Source of the DNA: Vandiemenella viatica
Taxonomy: Eukaryota; Arthropoda; Insecta; Orthoptera; Morabidae
Direction of reading: 5' to 3'
Assembly: GCA_031002005.1 (NCBI GenBank)
Contig: JARYHS010008074.1
Coordinates: forward strand, 8,812,924-8,876,923
Length of the DNA: 64,000 nucleotides
Part shown: in pieces, positions 25,636-35,367 of the stretch
Layout of the letters: each line of letters starts with the position of its first letter
Numbering within the stretch: the stretch's first letter is position 1
The notes under the pieces: generated by a model
Told to the model about the DNA's origin: nothing
Seen by the model: the letters and a program-made list of their open reading frames with translations, nothing else
The model's database searches: none
Made by a program: the position numbers and the translations under genes

Positions 25636-25681
25636 TACCTAAGCTTTCCGCTGGTATCCTCCAGCCTTCGTCAGAGATACT
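25636..25681 (-). ncRNA. Hammerhead ribozyme core in the inverted left end of the Penelope fragment
   Basis: On the minus strand it reads CTGACGA, stem II GGCTGG/CCAGCG around AGGATA, then GAAAGCTT and AGGTA. It differs from 19730-19776 at the last stem II position (G in place of C), which weakens one closing pair. The stem I partners (AGTATCT and AGGTA) are intact. Confidence 0.65.
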
Positions 25682-25765
25682 GTTTATGTTGACATAGCAA
25701 CGAGCGCCAAGCATCGCAGAGAAAGAGGCCGATATCTTCGTTGATGTTGTTGGACAGTATGTGAC

Positions 25766-26354
25766 TTGGAAAGTCTGAATGAAGAAATGGAGACACTTAC
25801 AAAAATATTCCAAGCCAACGGTTATAGTGAATCTGAGATCAGGAGGGTTTTAAGAACCAAAAAACCCATGGGAGAAGTCAACTTATCCCATGACATTAAT
25901 GTGCCAACCAAATTCGCCTGTCTCCCATACAAACAGGGTATCACAGACCGGATTGGGAAATTGTTAAAGCGGGTGGAGGTGCGAATAGTATATAAGGGTA
26001 ACTGCAAACTTGGTCAGTCACTGACAAAGGTAAAAGACAAATTACACCCACACCAGCTTATGGGTGTTTACGAATTCCCCTGCAGTTGTGGCAGTGTTTA
26101 TATCGGCGAGACAGGTCGCACTGTGGCGGAGAGACTTAAAGAACATATCCGCCACTACAAATATAACAACAGTGACAAATCCGATCGTAGTCCGCCATGC
26201 TATTAATACCGGGCATGAAGTAAAATTTCAAGAAACGAGGCTACTGTGGAGAGAAGACCAGTGGTGGCCTCGACGGGTGAAAGAGGCAGCAGAAATTTTA
26301 AAAAACACCAACAACATCAACGAAGATAGCGGACTCTTGCTCTGCGATGCTTAG
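25766..26354 (+). pseudogene. Penelope-like GIY-YIG endonuclease, one frameshift
   Basis: The frame from 25766 contains HDINVPTKFACLPYKQG, then GVYEFPCSCGSVYIGETGR at about 26066-26120, which is the GIY-YIG signature (here GVY...YIG), followed by AERLKEHIRHY. An inserted base near 26183, seen by comparison with 19540-19550, shifts the frame. Coding continues in the next frame as VVRHAINTGHEVKFQETRLLWRE to 26354. The nuclease nicks target DNA in this family. The RT core is absent. Confidence 0.83.
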
Positions 26355-26379
26355 CGCTCGTTGCTATGTCAACATAAAC

Positions 26380-26426
26380 AGTATCTCTGACGAATGCTGG
26401 AGGATACCAGCCGAAAACTTAGGCAA
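26380..26426 (+). ncRNA. Decayed hammerhead ribozyme core at the right end of the Penelope fragment
   Basis: The core CTGACGA, stem II GCTGG/CCAGC and GAAA are present. Stem III reads AACTT instead of AGCTT, and the stem I partner reads AGGCA instead of AGGTA. Self-cleavage is probably impaired. Confidence 0.55.
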
Positions 26427-26929
26427 TGAAATAAACAACGCGGCAAAACCCGAAAGTCAATTAATCATGTACAAAGATGGCCGTGGATGTCTGAGGAATC
26501 AGTATTTTTCTGTTTGTTTTAAAGTAAAAGTGTACTAATTCATATCTAAATCGGATAAAAATGTGGTTTGCCTAGGTTATGGGGTAAAACGTAGTGGGGT
26601 TGGAAATGGGGAGAGGGGATGAATATTCGGAAACCATACATAGGCAGTATTTTTCTGTTTGTTTTAAAGTATAAGTGTACAAATTCCTATCTAAATCGGA
26701 TAAAAAATGTGGTTTTGCCTAAATTATTGGGTGTTATGGGGAATAGGGGGTGACTTTTTTAATTTTTTTTCACAGAAACCTTCGCAGACGCACACTCGAA
26801 AACTCTGCAAAGTTTCATTGCAAATTGATGAAAGGTATAGGAATGCATAGAAGACGAACAAAAAAACATTGATTTTTATATATAAGATTAGCTCTTTCCG
26901 GATTTTTGTTTTGCACTTTTACTGAGATG

Positions 26930-27597
26930 CAAGAACAATCAATAGAAAGCACCGTCCGTCTTTGTTCTCAACATCGACTACTGCCTTCTTTCTATGGACA
27001 TGGAATGGCAGAGCGATATAGGAAGACACTTGATAGAATGGTTCAAATTTTGAAATGTTAATGTCGAGTGAGATGATTCTTTCAGGTGTTTTGCCACTCT
27101 CCCGCTCTTGAAGCTCACTGAATTTTTACATGACATCTAGTTTCACATAGACTTCTGCCAATCATATATGTAAGGACTTACTGTGATGTGACGCTTCTTT
27201 GTTAAAAAGCATATTCTGGCGATTTCTAAATGTTGATCCTTCTGTAATTTACTTCAATCAATCCAACCTGAACTTTTCCGGCCGGGGTGGACGGGTAATT
27301 GACAATTTCATGAATTTTATTTTGCCAAAGCTCAATGCAAGCATTGATAAAGTTGCTTGGTTCTTTAAAGTTTCCAGAATTTCGAATGGTCCCAGAATAT
27401 ATTCCAATAGCAAAAGCAATTCCCCTGTCTTCAAGGTTTAACCTTGTTGCACTCGACTTGCCTATTACACTGGTTGATGTTGGAATCGGTGTGGAACTTT
27501 TAAAAATGGTGACTGACCCAGCTGTTAATGGCTGGGTTTGCGTCCTCGAGATTTTTGGACTCGATACTGGAGTGACAGACGAGCCCCTTTGTAGATC
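26930..27597 (-). pseudogene. Polinton-type DNA polymerase, N-terminal parts
   Basis: A frame without ATG runs from just after a stop at about 27597 down to TAG at 27226-27228. It contains NFINACIELWQNKIHEIVNY. A second open stretch at about 27130-26930 reads ERESGKTPERIISLDINISK and then ALPFHVHRKKAVVDVENKDGRCFLL. The latter matches the segment that precedes the exonuclease domain in Polinton polymerases (a KKA-(I/V)-(N/D)V-N-D...CFL pattern). It continues the minus-strand polymerase pieces left of the Helitron. Confidence 0.65.
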
Positions 27598-27686
27598 TTA
27601 TCTTGCCACAACAAAAGCATTATGTAGTAACACCAAATAAATACTTTAAAATTTATAAAACAACGTAGTCATGTTAAAAAAAATTA

Positions 27687-28270
27687 CTACATATCAGTAG
27701 CGGTGGTGGTAGTCCTTTCGACTGTAGTCCCGACGATGTTGGCGCCATGTCGAAGCCGTTTGTAGACCTGGTCGTGAAACATAAAAAAAAAATTATGCAA
27801 TAACGCAAATAACGAAGTTTCTTAGAAAGCTAATGAGGTAAAACTCACCAACAGTTCTGAGACTTCAGTTAGGTAGGTCCACTGACTGCATGTCCTCAGG
27901 ATTGATGACCGTGTCGGTGTCCGGACTTTGTAGACGCCAAATTTCTGATCAGCATCGTCCATTGTGGAATTGGCGAGCGAAAGGCTCTGAAAAAAAGGAA
28001 TGTTATATTGTAAGCGAAAATTTGATGTGCAAGTTATGTACTAACGTTAAGGATGTTTACATATCGCTATCCAGTCTCCTTTGTTTTGAAGAAGGCGCTA
28101 TAGTTTCCTGGTTGTCCCTTTTTGCACCTCCTTCCCAGTCTGTATTTATCACATACTCCGAAACATGCTGATGATCTGAAAATATGGAACAAATCTAAGC
28201 TCTTGTATTATAACAACAAGTATTAAATACTACACTTACTTGTATCCTTTAGTTCGGCAAGGTCAGACAT
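27687..28270 (-). CDS. Four-exon, 120-codon reading frame, intact, unknown function
   Basis: Minus-strand exons are 28270-28240 (ATG start, MSDLAELKDT), 28175-28061, 27984-27849 and 27767-27687 (TAG stop). Each junction has GT-AG signals: A|GTAAGT, TTTTCAG|, AT|GTAAAC, TTTCAGAG|, TTG|GTGAGT and ACCAG|. Lengths 31, 115, 136 and 81 keep one frame (phases 1, 2, 0). The third exon requires the second of two AG acceptors two bases apart. The product is hydrophilic and contains KQRRLDSD, KFGVYKVRTPTRSS and YKRLRH. It lies directly upstream of, and parallel to, the Polinton polymerase pieces, so it could be a Polinton gene or leader exons of the same transcript. I do not recognise the family. Confidence 0.5.
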
Positions 28271-28489
28271 GGCAGAAAGCTACGATGTTAATTGTACGAG
28301 AAGAAACAAGGTAATGACACAGCGAGCGGTGCGCTGCTCCTCATATCCCTCCTCCCCCTCCCTAACCTTGCCCGTCCTGGCTCCTGATTAGCTGAAAAAA
28401 CTGCAGTAGAACTCTCCTGGCTCCTGATTGGGTGAAAAAACTTGAGTAGAAACACCTTAACTCAGCTACTAATTAGAATATTTAGTGAG

Positions 28490-28900
28490 AGAAAAAGGCT
28501 TGATGTCGTAAGTCTTGACTTTTCAAAAAGATAGTCATCCATACTTTCTGGTTAAGTTGGAGATATATTGTATCATCGGGAAATTACTGGCACGGTTTAG
28601 TATCTCCAACAACAACCTAAGGATTATTACAAAGGCTTTTGAGTCCCTGTCCACAGCATTCACTGCAGCGTATGAAGTACGTCAGGGTTCACATTAGGGA
28701 TAATCGCTTTTCAGTATTTTTATAAATCATAAAATTAGTACTAATTGCCATCTGTTTTCTGATAACACTAAGAATCATAAAAAAACTTCTCTCGAGGCAA
28801 TTAATTTCAGCTTCAAAATTGTTTAAGAACTATTGATAATTGGTGCAAGTGAAATAATAACTTAATATTAATAAACATTCTTGTATCAATTAATAATATT
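28490..28900 (+). pseudogene. CR1/Jockey-like reverse transcriptase scrap
   Basis: Translation gives a SLDFSK block near 28510, KLLARFSISNNN near 28580 and a VRQGSH block near 28675 where the family has a PQGS motif. It is followed by frame-broken sequence resembling the LFADD region. The remnant has no boundaries I can define. Confidence 0.55.
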
Positions 28901-28914
28901 AATGATTGATAAAA

Positions 28915-29290
28915 TTGTGATTGGTCCTGGCTCCGGTGGCAATGTCCCTACACACTCCCTTTTTTCCTTTCCTCTTCCAACCTACTTTTGCCCTCCACTA
29001 ATATTTACTTTAAATTCCTGCAGTGTTTCTGATAAATTATTCATTACTTCTATTGACAATTTATTCCACTCCCTCACACCCTTACCTACGAAAGAAAATT
29101 TTCCCACACCCTTATACCTGAAATCAAGTTCCAGTCCAATGTGTCCTGCCCAGTTAAGTTTGCCATAAAATGTTATGCCAAAGTATTTACATTTCGAGTC
29201 GTCAATAAGTAGCTCCTTCCCCACTTTATAATCATAATCAACATTTAGCTTTTTATCTGTGTACCTAATAAACTGGCTCTTCTTTGGATT
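28915..29290 (-). pseudogene. CR1-like LINE 3' fragment, same family as 13140-14325
   Basis: On the minus strand, NPKKSQFIRYTDKK, then GKLNWAGHIG, then directly DFRYKGVGKFSFVGKG and REWNKLSIEVMNNL match the same blocks in the plus-strand copy at 13140-14325. About 100 residues present in that copy are missing between WAGHIG and DFRYKG, so this copy has an internal deletion. It meets the RT scrap at 28490-28900 tail to tail. Confidence 0.75.
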
Positions 29291-30719
29291 GTAATGAATT
29301 ATTAAGTACAATGTTACTAGAGACCAGGTGTTCCCATGATATGTGTTACTGTTGGCGGTGCGGCATGCCGAACGAACAGATACGTGACGGAACAAAGTGT
29401 CCAGAATTCCACGTCTGGAGGGTGAATAAAAACATTCTAGACTTTGGACATTTAAGTGAATTTATAGCCACCATAAATAACGAAGGCTCGCTTTCTCTTC
29501 AGGGGACGGTTCGGAAAAGACGCGCCGAAAACTGGTGCCGGCGAGCGAAAATGTACCTTAGAGCCGTTGCATAGGAAAGCGGCACTTTCTGAGAATGGTG
29601 GGAGACAATCCAGCCAATAGAGAAGCTGTCATCAATTTATTAACGTGTTGGTGTTTTTTGTTTTTGTTCTGGGAGCCAATGAGATGCTGGTACTTTGTCG
29701 CGGAGTGCTGTAATTCGCCAAGGGCCGGACGACACATCACAATGCGAGGCGTACAGAATCTTACTTCGGAGCTGAAAAACGGACGAAGAGGACCCTGGTT
29801 CCTGATACAGCAGCAAGTGACCTTCACCGAGGCCTGAGCACTGGACGAGCCGGGGCCTGGGGACACTGCAACCACGCTGCGCCGGTCGAGTAAGCTGGAC
29901 GACCCCATGCGGCGCTATTCTTGCCAGGGTGCTGACCTGGCCCGTGAACAACGGTAAAATCTTCAATCACGACGGAACTAATACAATCGTTCGACCCAGT
30001 AATTGACCCTGAGATATTTCTCTAACTGTTTGACATTAAAGAAATTCAGTGATAAGTAATTGTTTATATCAGAATGAAGCAAACTTCATGTTGGCATAAT
30101 TTCACACTGATCAATTGTAATAAAATGTACACCCACTTTTCAGTTCTCCTATTAATTCCAATAATATTTCATGTGGTTAGCTAAAAATTAATTATTATTT
30201 TGATATTCGAACATGATAATTTTGTTATTGATGAAACAGTATGATGCAGAAATCACTTTCCCTAAAAGCAGATGCTACAATATTACACCCTTTTACTTGG
30301 GGTTTCCCAAAATTTTCAGTCTATTATAATTTGCTATCAAATGTTTAATCATTATTTCAGTGAGGAACCAGATGAAACAGTGAACAAGCAGAAAGCTATA
30401 TTTAATATGATATGTCAAATGTTATAATGTATAAACTGTTTAATTTTAGTCCTGAAATGCGGAAGGAAACATTCTGAAAATTATTGTGTAATATGTCATA
30501 TCAATATGTGTTCCAGTCGACGTTGAAAGATTGCTTTGTTTGTAAGTAATGGAAATATGATGTGTATTTCATTCGATATGTTGTTGTTTTGTTGAAATTT
30601 GATTTTCTGGTTTTCTTTCGATTGTTGTTGTTTTGTCGAAGTAATATTACAAACAACTTGAAAGACATGGGCCACGGATTTGTTATAGCAAATATCTCAG
30701 CATTCACGTGCTGTGATTA
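29291..30719. other. Intronic DNA, no gene recognised
   Basis: The more GC-rich part at 29340-29960 holds short frames on both strands without known motifs (for example a 96-codon frame at 29284-29574 containing CYCWRCG). The remainder is AT-rich. I see no boundary repeats. Confidence 0.45.
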
Positions 30720-30729
30720 TAACTAAGGG

Positions 30730-30830
30730 AAACACAAATCCGGATGGCCGATTAAGGAAGCAAAGCCGCGTGCCTCGAATTCGAGCCGAGAAAGCTAACT
30801 GCTCACCTACCAGCCTCCATACATGTGGTG
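30730..30830 (-). mobile_element. Degenerate tRNA-derived SINE piece
   Basis: On the minus strand a GAGCAGTTAGC A-box-like segment and a CTCGAATTCGAGG B-box-like segment are followed by CATCCGGATTTGTGTTTCCC, which resembles the body of SINE family 1. It is too diverged for clear ends. Confidence 0.5.
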
Positions 30831-30889
30831 TTGGTGTACAGCCAGAATTTCCACATGAAAGGAACCACATGTAATTGTTTGAGTCCGTG

Positions 30890-31080
30890 TTGGTTCACCG
30901 AGCGGTAACGCTCGGGCCTAGTATTCGGTAGACGCAGAATAGAATCCCCGTCCGGCAAACATGATTTGTGTTTTAAGTAGTTCATATAAATCACTCAAGG
31001 CTTTCGGCGGCATGTTTCGTTCAATATACGTATAGTGCCAGAATTCCTTCCTGCCCCCCAGCTCCCAGGCCTTTCCCGCT
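30890..31080 (+). mobile_element. tRNA-derived SINE (GGTTCACCGAGCGGTAACG head)
   Basis: An A-box-like CCGAGCGGTAACGC is followed about 45 bases later by a B-box-like AGAATCCCCGTCC. Downstream sequence is SINE body with TTCGGCGGCATG and a C-rich segment near 31060. The MITE at 31086 abuts or interrupts it. Confidence 0.6.
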
Positions 31081-31085
31081 TCTCA

Positions 31086-31467
31086 GGGAGCGTGCACAGA
31101 TAACGTGGCTCGGTACAGGGGGAGGGGGAGGGGTTGGGCTGGAAACGTGGGGGGAGGGGGGGGGTTCCGAGCCAGAACACGTAGCTTTCCTTTCATTACA
31201 TTTTTCACAGATAAAATGAGGAACTGAACACACAACAGCAGGTGAATATTTATTTCCGTCATTTAATTATTTCCGTAAGTAATTTACGATAGTCTGACAG
31301 GAGAAAACAGTACAAAATTTCTTCTGGAATCAAAAGTGAAAAACGCTACGTGCTACGTGTGGGGGGGGGGGGATGGAGGGGTAGAGGCATAAGCAACGTA
31401 GGGCTACGTAGGGGGAGGGGGGTTCACAGGAGGACAAAATGGAGCTACGTTGTTTATGGACGCTCCC
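31086..31467. mobile_element. G-rich MITE with GGGAGCGT...CGCTCCC terminal repeats
   Basis: The ends GGGAGCGTGCACAGATAACGT and ACGTTGTTTATGGACGCTCCC are imperfect inverted repeats of about 21-25 bp. Flanking triplets are TCA and TAA, consistent with a decayed 3-bp duplication. The interior is rich in G runs. The ends resemble those of the MITE at 55641-56045 (GGGGGCGTCCATAAATTACGT), suggesting one family. Confidence 0.65.
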
Positions 31468-31525
31468 TAATGAGTTTGAAGTCGACGAAACGTAAAGCCA
31501 TAAGAAAATAAATTGTTTCATCATA

Positions 31526-31690
31526 TAAAAGTAGATGAATGGTGACGTGCTGAATGTAACGACTCAGAAATACCCTGTTTACTAAAAGTAGATGAATGGT
31601 GGCGTGCTGAATGTAACGACTCAGAAATACCCTGTTTACTAAAAGTATATGAATGGTGACGTACTGAATGTAACGAGTCAGAAAAACCCT
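31526..31690 (+). repeat. 57-bp tandem repeat, about 2.9 copies
   Basis: Units beginning TAAAAGTAGATGAATGGTG start at 31526, 31583 and 31640 with few substitutions. It is a local minisatellite next to the MITE, of no evident function. Confidence 0.9.
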
Positions 31691-31699
31691 TGATATGAC

Positions 31700-32890
31700 A
31701 GTCCGAAGGAAGTCAAAATAAACTTCTTGATACTAAGTCTAGACTAGATACTGTCCGCTACTTCGTTTGACTACTAATGTACGAAACTAAACGAACATTG
31801 TCAAGCGCTACATTCTCCACAACACTGTGGATCAGTTAAAACTTGAAGGGCGTCCACTATAAATTTAAATTTCATTCCTCCGAGTAATACGATGACACAT
31901 GTAAGCTAAAATCACAGTAAGCATTTCGAATGATAAAATTAACTTAGTTTTAAAAGTATAACAGGTTCAGGACACTTTAATTTCTAGTACTTAGTTTTTC
32001 GAGGTTTTATAAAAATGAAGTATGCCACTGGCAGTATAACAATCGAAACGCCATCATAATCTCCGTAGTGGTATTTACGAGTTTAGCGTTCAACAAAAAA
32101 TTATCTTAAATTTCTCAGATTTTCATATTTCACGTGCGGGACCATGGGTGTGACGATGAAAGATCCGCCCACTTTTAATATTTCCATCCCAGATTGTTAT
32201 TAAAGACAATTATTTATTTCACAGTGAACAGCGTTTAGTTATACGAAATAAAGAGACATTCCAATCCGATGAGTGCCGTATTTAATATACGGAAATGTGT
32301 TCTGAGCCATTAAAATCCCAGCAGCTGGGGGATCGACAGGGTTGCCGAGCGGATAGATTCCTAAAAAGAATATAGGACATTAGTTTATATTTGTTGAAAG
32401 GGTGGCAGTACGAGTAGGGGCGCGCAACGGTGTAACCTCACCTGCGTGAGGAAAGGCAGTACAAACAATTTGCACAATGATAAATTACCAACTCGAGTGA
32501 AGATTTTTAGAAAGTGCTTGGAGAGTTCTGTGAAAGTCGACGCCGAGATAATATGTTTTTGAGACGCAGAGCCCAATGAAACCACAAGGTTGAAATCGTA
32601 GAAAGGAGGAAAGGCGAACGAAATTTTTGGCCAGTGGAAGAGGAACAGGACATCACGCAAATGAGTGAATGTGTTTTCACCCATAACTGGGAGACCGTGA
32701 AAAGGGAACTGTTACTAATGTAATTTTTCCTCACATGTGGCCTCCAACCGTGGCCGAGACGTAATGGTTGATATTTGCGTATTGAGACGTTATTTTTTCT
32801 TCCAACGCTAAATGGACCACTTGTTCTGGATGCATCAAGCAGAGAACTTTTGATTTCATTAGCATTAGTGGTTTGACAACGATGAAATAT
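31700..32890. other. Intronic DNA, no gene recognised
   Basis: The short frames here carry no known motif. No repeat boundary is evident. Confidence 0.45.
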
Positions 32891-32896
32891 ACTGCG

Positions 32897-33040
32897 TCGA
32901 TATAGTCTTCACTGGAAACTAGCCGAGTAATCAAGGTGGTTCCACTCGATACTTCGGCGATCTGAAACTCCGTCGCCATTTTCTGAAGTTTCAGATTATA
33001 AACACCTTGATAACTCGGCTAGTCTACCGAGAAGACTATA
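32897..33040. mobile_element. Short hairpin MITE-like element (~145 bp)
   Basis: GATATAGTCTTC...CTAGCCGAGTAATCAAGGT on the left is matched by the inverted ACACCTTGATAACTCGGCTAG...GAAGACTATATC on the right. The middle has a TGAAACT/AGTTTCA pair. The whole segment could fold into one hairpin. I could not identify a target duplication. Confidence 0.6.
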
Positions 33041-33955
33041 TCAATTCTCAACGCGAAGAAATACTTCGTTCTTATGCAAGCTGCTTCGTTGTTTCATGTG
33101 ATTTTTGCCCCACAGCGCCCGGCAAAGATATCTGTCTAGATTAAAGAGTAAAGTAATTTTTCTAAAACTTTTATCGTTTTGAGCAAGGTCGTTTGGAATG
33201 GAAAAGGGCTTTGATTTTCTCTGAATACATCCAAAATAATACTGAACTGAATAGAACATCTCTTGCTCAGTCATGTCTGAGGCCGGTATTTGTTCTCATA
33301 TTTTAAATGTTTGAGGATTTATATTTCCATCTAGTTGTGTATATTCATGTAACTTTGATTAATAACATATTTTTTAAACAAATAAATCTTAATTTTGTAT
33401 AATGTGAATAAATGATAAAAGTCAAATTTATCCCATCAAAATCTCTAAATGTCATAATGAATAAACTGCAATAGTTAAGAGATAATGAATATTAATAATG
33501 ATAAAGTGTATAAACCCTCCCATATCTAATTATTGAGTGTACATTAACCGAAACCATATTAAAATCCGGCTAGTTGTTTTTACATGAATCACATTAGAAG
33601 AAAAATTATCAGCTTTAAAATATTAAATTCAAATGAAGCATACCCTATTCTACCAGCTGAACGACGAACTGTGCATTGATCGAAACTATGTCCAAATCCG
33701 AACAGTATTTTTTTGTAAATCACGTTCAACTAAAAATTATCTATACTTTAATTCACCGCTGCAAGAAAATTTAACATGACTTGCGAGCATATTACCCAAA
33801 AGATTAGGAACTTAACATGTATCAAACTCCATTAACCACCGACCAGAAGTTTTTGCGTGAATCCTGGTGGACTTAACTTGTGATCACACAAATGGATAAT
33901 AATTTAAAACAAAGAACAGTTGATTCCTTCTTTATAGTTTATTAATACACAGTCC
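33041..33955. other. AT-rich intronic DNA, no gene recognised
   Basis: The sequence has low complexity and is AT-rich. It ends at the TA target of the Tc1-like element. Confidence 0.5.
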
Positions 33956-33957
33956 AG

Positions 33958-35159
33958 TCACATTAATGTGACCACCACCTGCTTTCGACGTCAACGTGAA
34001 ATAACCAATCACAGAAGGCAGGTGGCAGCACATTACAGTGGAGTGTATATAAAGGATGTCCTAGGGCATCGGAAACCATTTCAATCATTGGCGTAATGCA
34101 GAATCGTAGCGATTTATCCAACGTCCAAAAGGGCATGATTATTGGCTTTCGGGCCAAGGGTGGAAGCATTTCAGAAACGGCTAATTTTGTGAACTGTTCA
34201 CGTGCTGCCGTGGTGAAAGTATACCGTGCATGGCAAAATGGCACTATTTAAAATCAGCGGCGTGGAACATGTGGTGCACCACGGGCTATAGATGACAGAC
34301 GTGAACGAAGGCTACGGAGATGCGTTCGGGCAAATAGACGTGCAACTGTTGAGCGACTGACCCCCCCAGATGAACCAAGGGGCTACCAAGAGTGTATCCT
34401 CAACAACGGTTCAGCGAACGTTGCTGCGCATGGGCCTCCGCAGCAGACGTTTGGTTAATGCACCTATGCTGACTGCTGTTCATCGGCAACGAAGGCTGGA
34501 ATTTGCACGCCAGTACCGCAACTGGACGTCCACAGAGTGGCGTCAGGTGCCTTTTTCAGATGAATCACGTTTTATGCTCCATCGGACAGATGGACGTTGG
34601 CGCATACGGCGTGAAACGTCTGAAAACAAACAGCCTGCAACAACTGCCGGAAGGATACAGGGTGGAGGAGGGAGCATTATGGTCTGGGGAATGTTTTCCA
34701 GGCATTGACTGGGTGAACTCAACATTGTGGAAGGCACGATGGATCACCACAAGTACGTATCTGTCCTTGCGGACCATTTCCACGCCTACATGCGAATAAT
34801 TTTTCCTCAGAATGATGGCATCTACCAGCAGGCCAATGCGAGGTGTCATACAGCTCGCAGTATATGTGCGTGGTTCGAAGAGCACCAGGATGAGTTTACC
34901 TGACTCCGCTGGCCAGAAAACTCACCGGATTTAAACCCAATCGAGAATCTGTGGGACCACCTCGATCAGGTTGTTGGCACCATGGATCCTCAACCGCGTA
35001 ATCTAGCGCAGCTGGCCATGGCACTGGAGTCGGCATGGCTCAACATCCCAGTGAACACCTTCAGAAACCTAATTGACTCTCTTCCTGCACGCCTCGCAGC
35101 GGTCCGCTCTGCCAAAGGTGGTTTTTGAGAGGTGGTCACTTGAATGTGACTGAACTGTG
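33958..35159 (+). mobile_element. Tc1-like transposon (1202 bp), inactive, TA duplication
   Basis: The ends CACAGTCCAGTCACATTAATG and the inverted CATTCAAGTGACC-type right end (closing GAACTGTG) form terminal repeats of about 29 bp. TA flanks both ends (33956-33957 and 35160-35161). The single gene between them is a Tc1-type transposase. It lies just upstream, in plus-strand order, of the channel exon at 35368. Confidence 0.88.
34096..35128 (+). pseudogene. Tc1-type transposase, multiple stops and a lost catalytic Asp
   Basis: The start is ATG at 34096. The N-terminal helix-turn-helix part (GMIIGFRAKGGSISETANF) is in frame to a TAA at 34249. A frameshift follows near 34370-34390, after which the frame is STTVQRTLLRMGLRSRR and so on. 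The catalytic part has the first Asp in SDESRF (34558 region). The second reads QQANARCHTA, where the family has Asp before Asn-Ala, so that Asp is Ala here. The third motif is SPDLNPIENLWDHL near 34930. Further stops lie at 34706-34708 (TGA) and 34901-34903 (TGA). The element is certainly dead but could still be moved in trans. Confidence 0.87.
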
Positions 35160-35367
35160 TAGTATCTGCATGTTTAACAAAACTTAAACGTAAAGACTTC
35201 TTCCGAGTTACAGTTTTATTATACATATAGATTATTGAAAAATTCTCGACTACTATAGACACGGATGGAGGTTGTGTCAAAAAATTATCCACGTCATTAG
35301 CACCAGAAATATTTCGGGCACGTGCTGCTTTGTTATTCATTGAAAGTTTGTATTAGCGGATACATAC

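Larger units (their letters stand above)
25595..26466 (+). mobile_element. Penelope-like fragment with inverted ~160-bp ends
   Basis: The left end (25595-25754) is the reverse complement of the right end (26307-26466). Both contain the 3' segment of the element, including a hammerhead core. Between them lies the GIY-YIG endonuclease part. It is inserted in the Helitron tandem array, whose units resume after 26500. Inverted end copies are a known consequence of how Penelope-like elements integrate. Confidence 0.85.
24854..26887 (-). mobile_element. Non-autonomous Helitron with internal ~147-bp tandem repeats (copy 1)
   Basis: Read on the minus strand it begins TCTTATATATAAAAATC and ends CTAG, between a flanking A (26888 complement) and T (24853 complement), as Helitrons do. 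Just inside the 3' end is a GCAAT-loop-ATTGC hairpin about eight bases before CTAG. The interior has about six ~147-bp units. The same head and tail bound the longer copy at 58601-62608. A Penelope fragment (25595-26466) sits in the tandem array. It encodes no Rep/helicase. Confidence 0.82.
22150..28300 (-). mobile_element. Decayed Maverick/Polinton remnant (minus strand), split by a Helitron
   Basis: Pieces of one family B, protein-primed type DNA polymerase lie in order on the minus strand: N-terminal parts at about 27597-26930, then after the Helitron (24854-26887) the exonuclease and polymerase parts from 24580 down to 22150. This polymerase is the signature gene of Polintons and the related adinto-like viruses. 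I did not recognise integrase, ATPase, protease or capsid genes, nor terminal repeats, so the borders are approximate. Confidence 0.72.

Noticed and set aside
31021..31524. Pro-rich minus-strand frames
   Set aside because: They come from G-rich/C-rich runs of a MITE and are not supported as genes.
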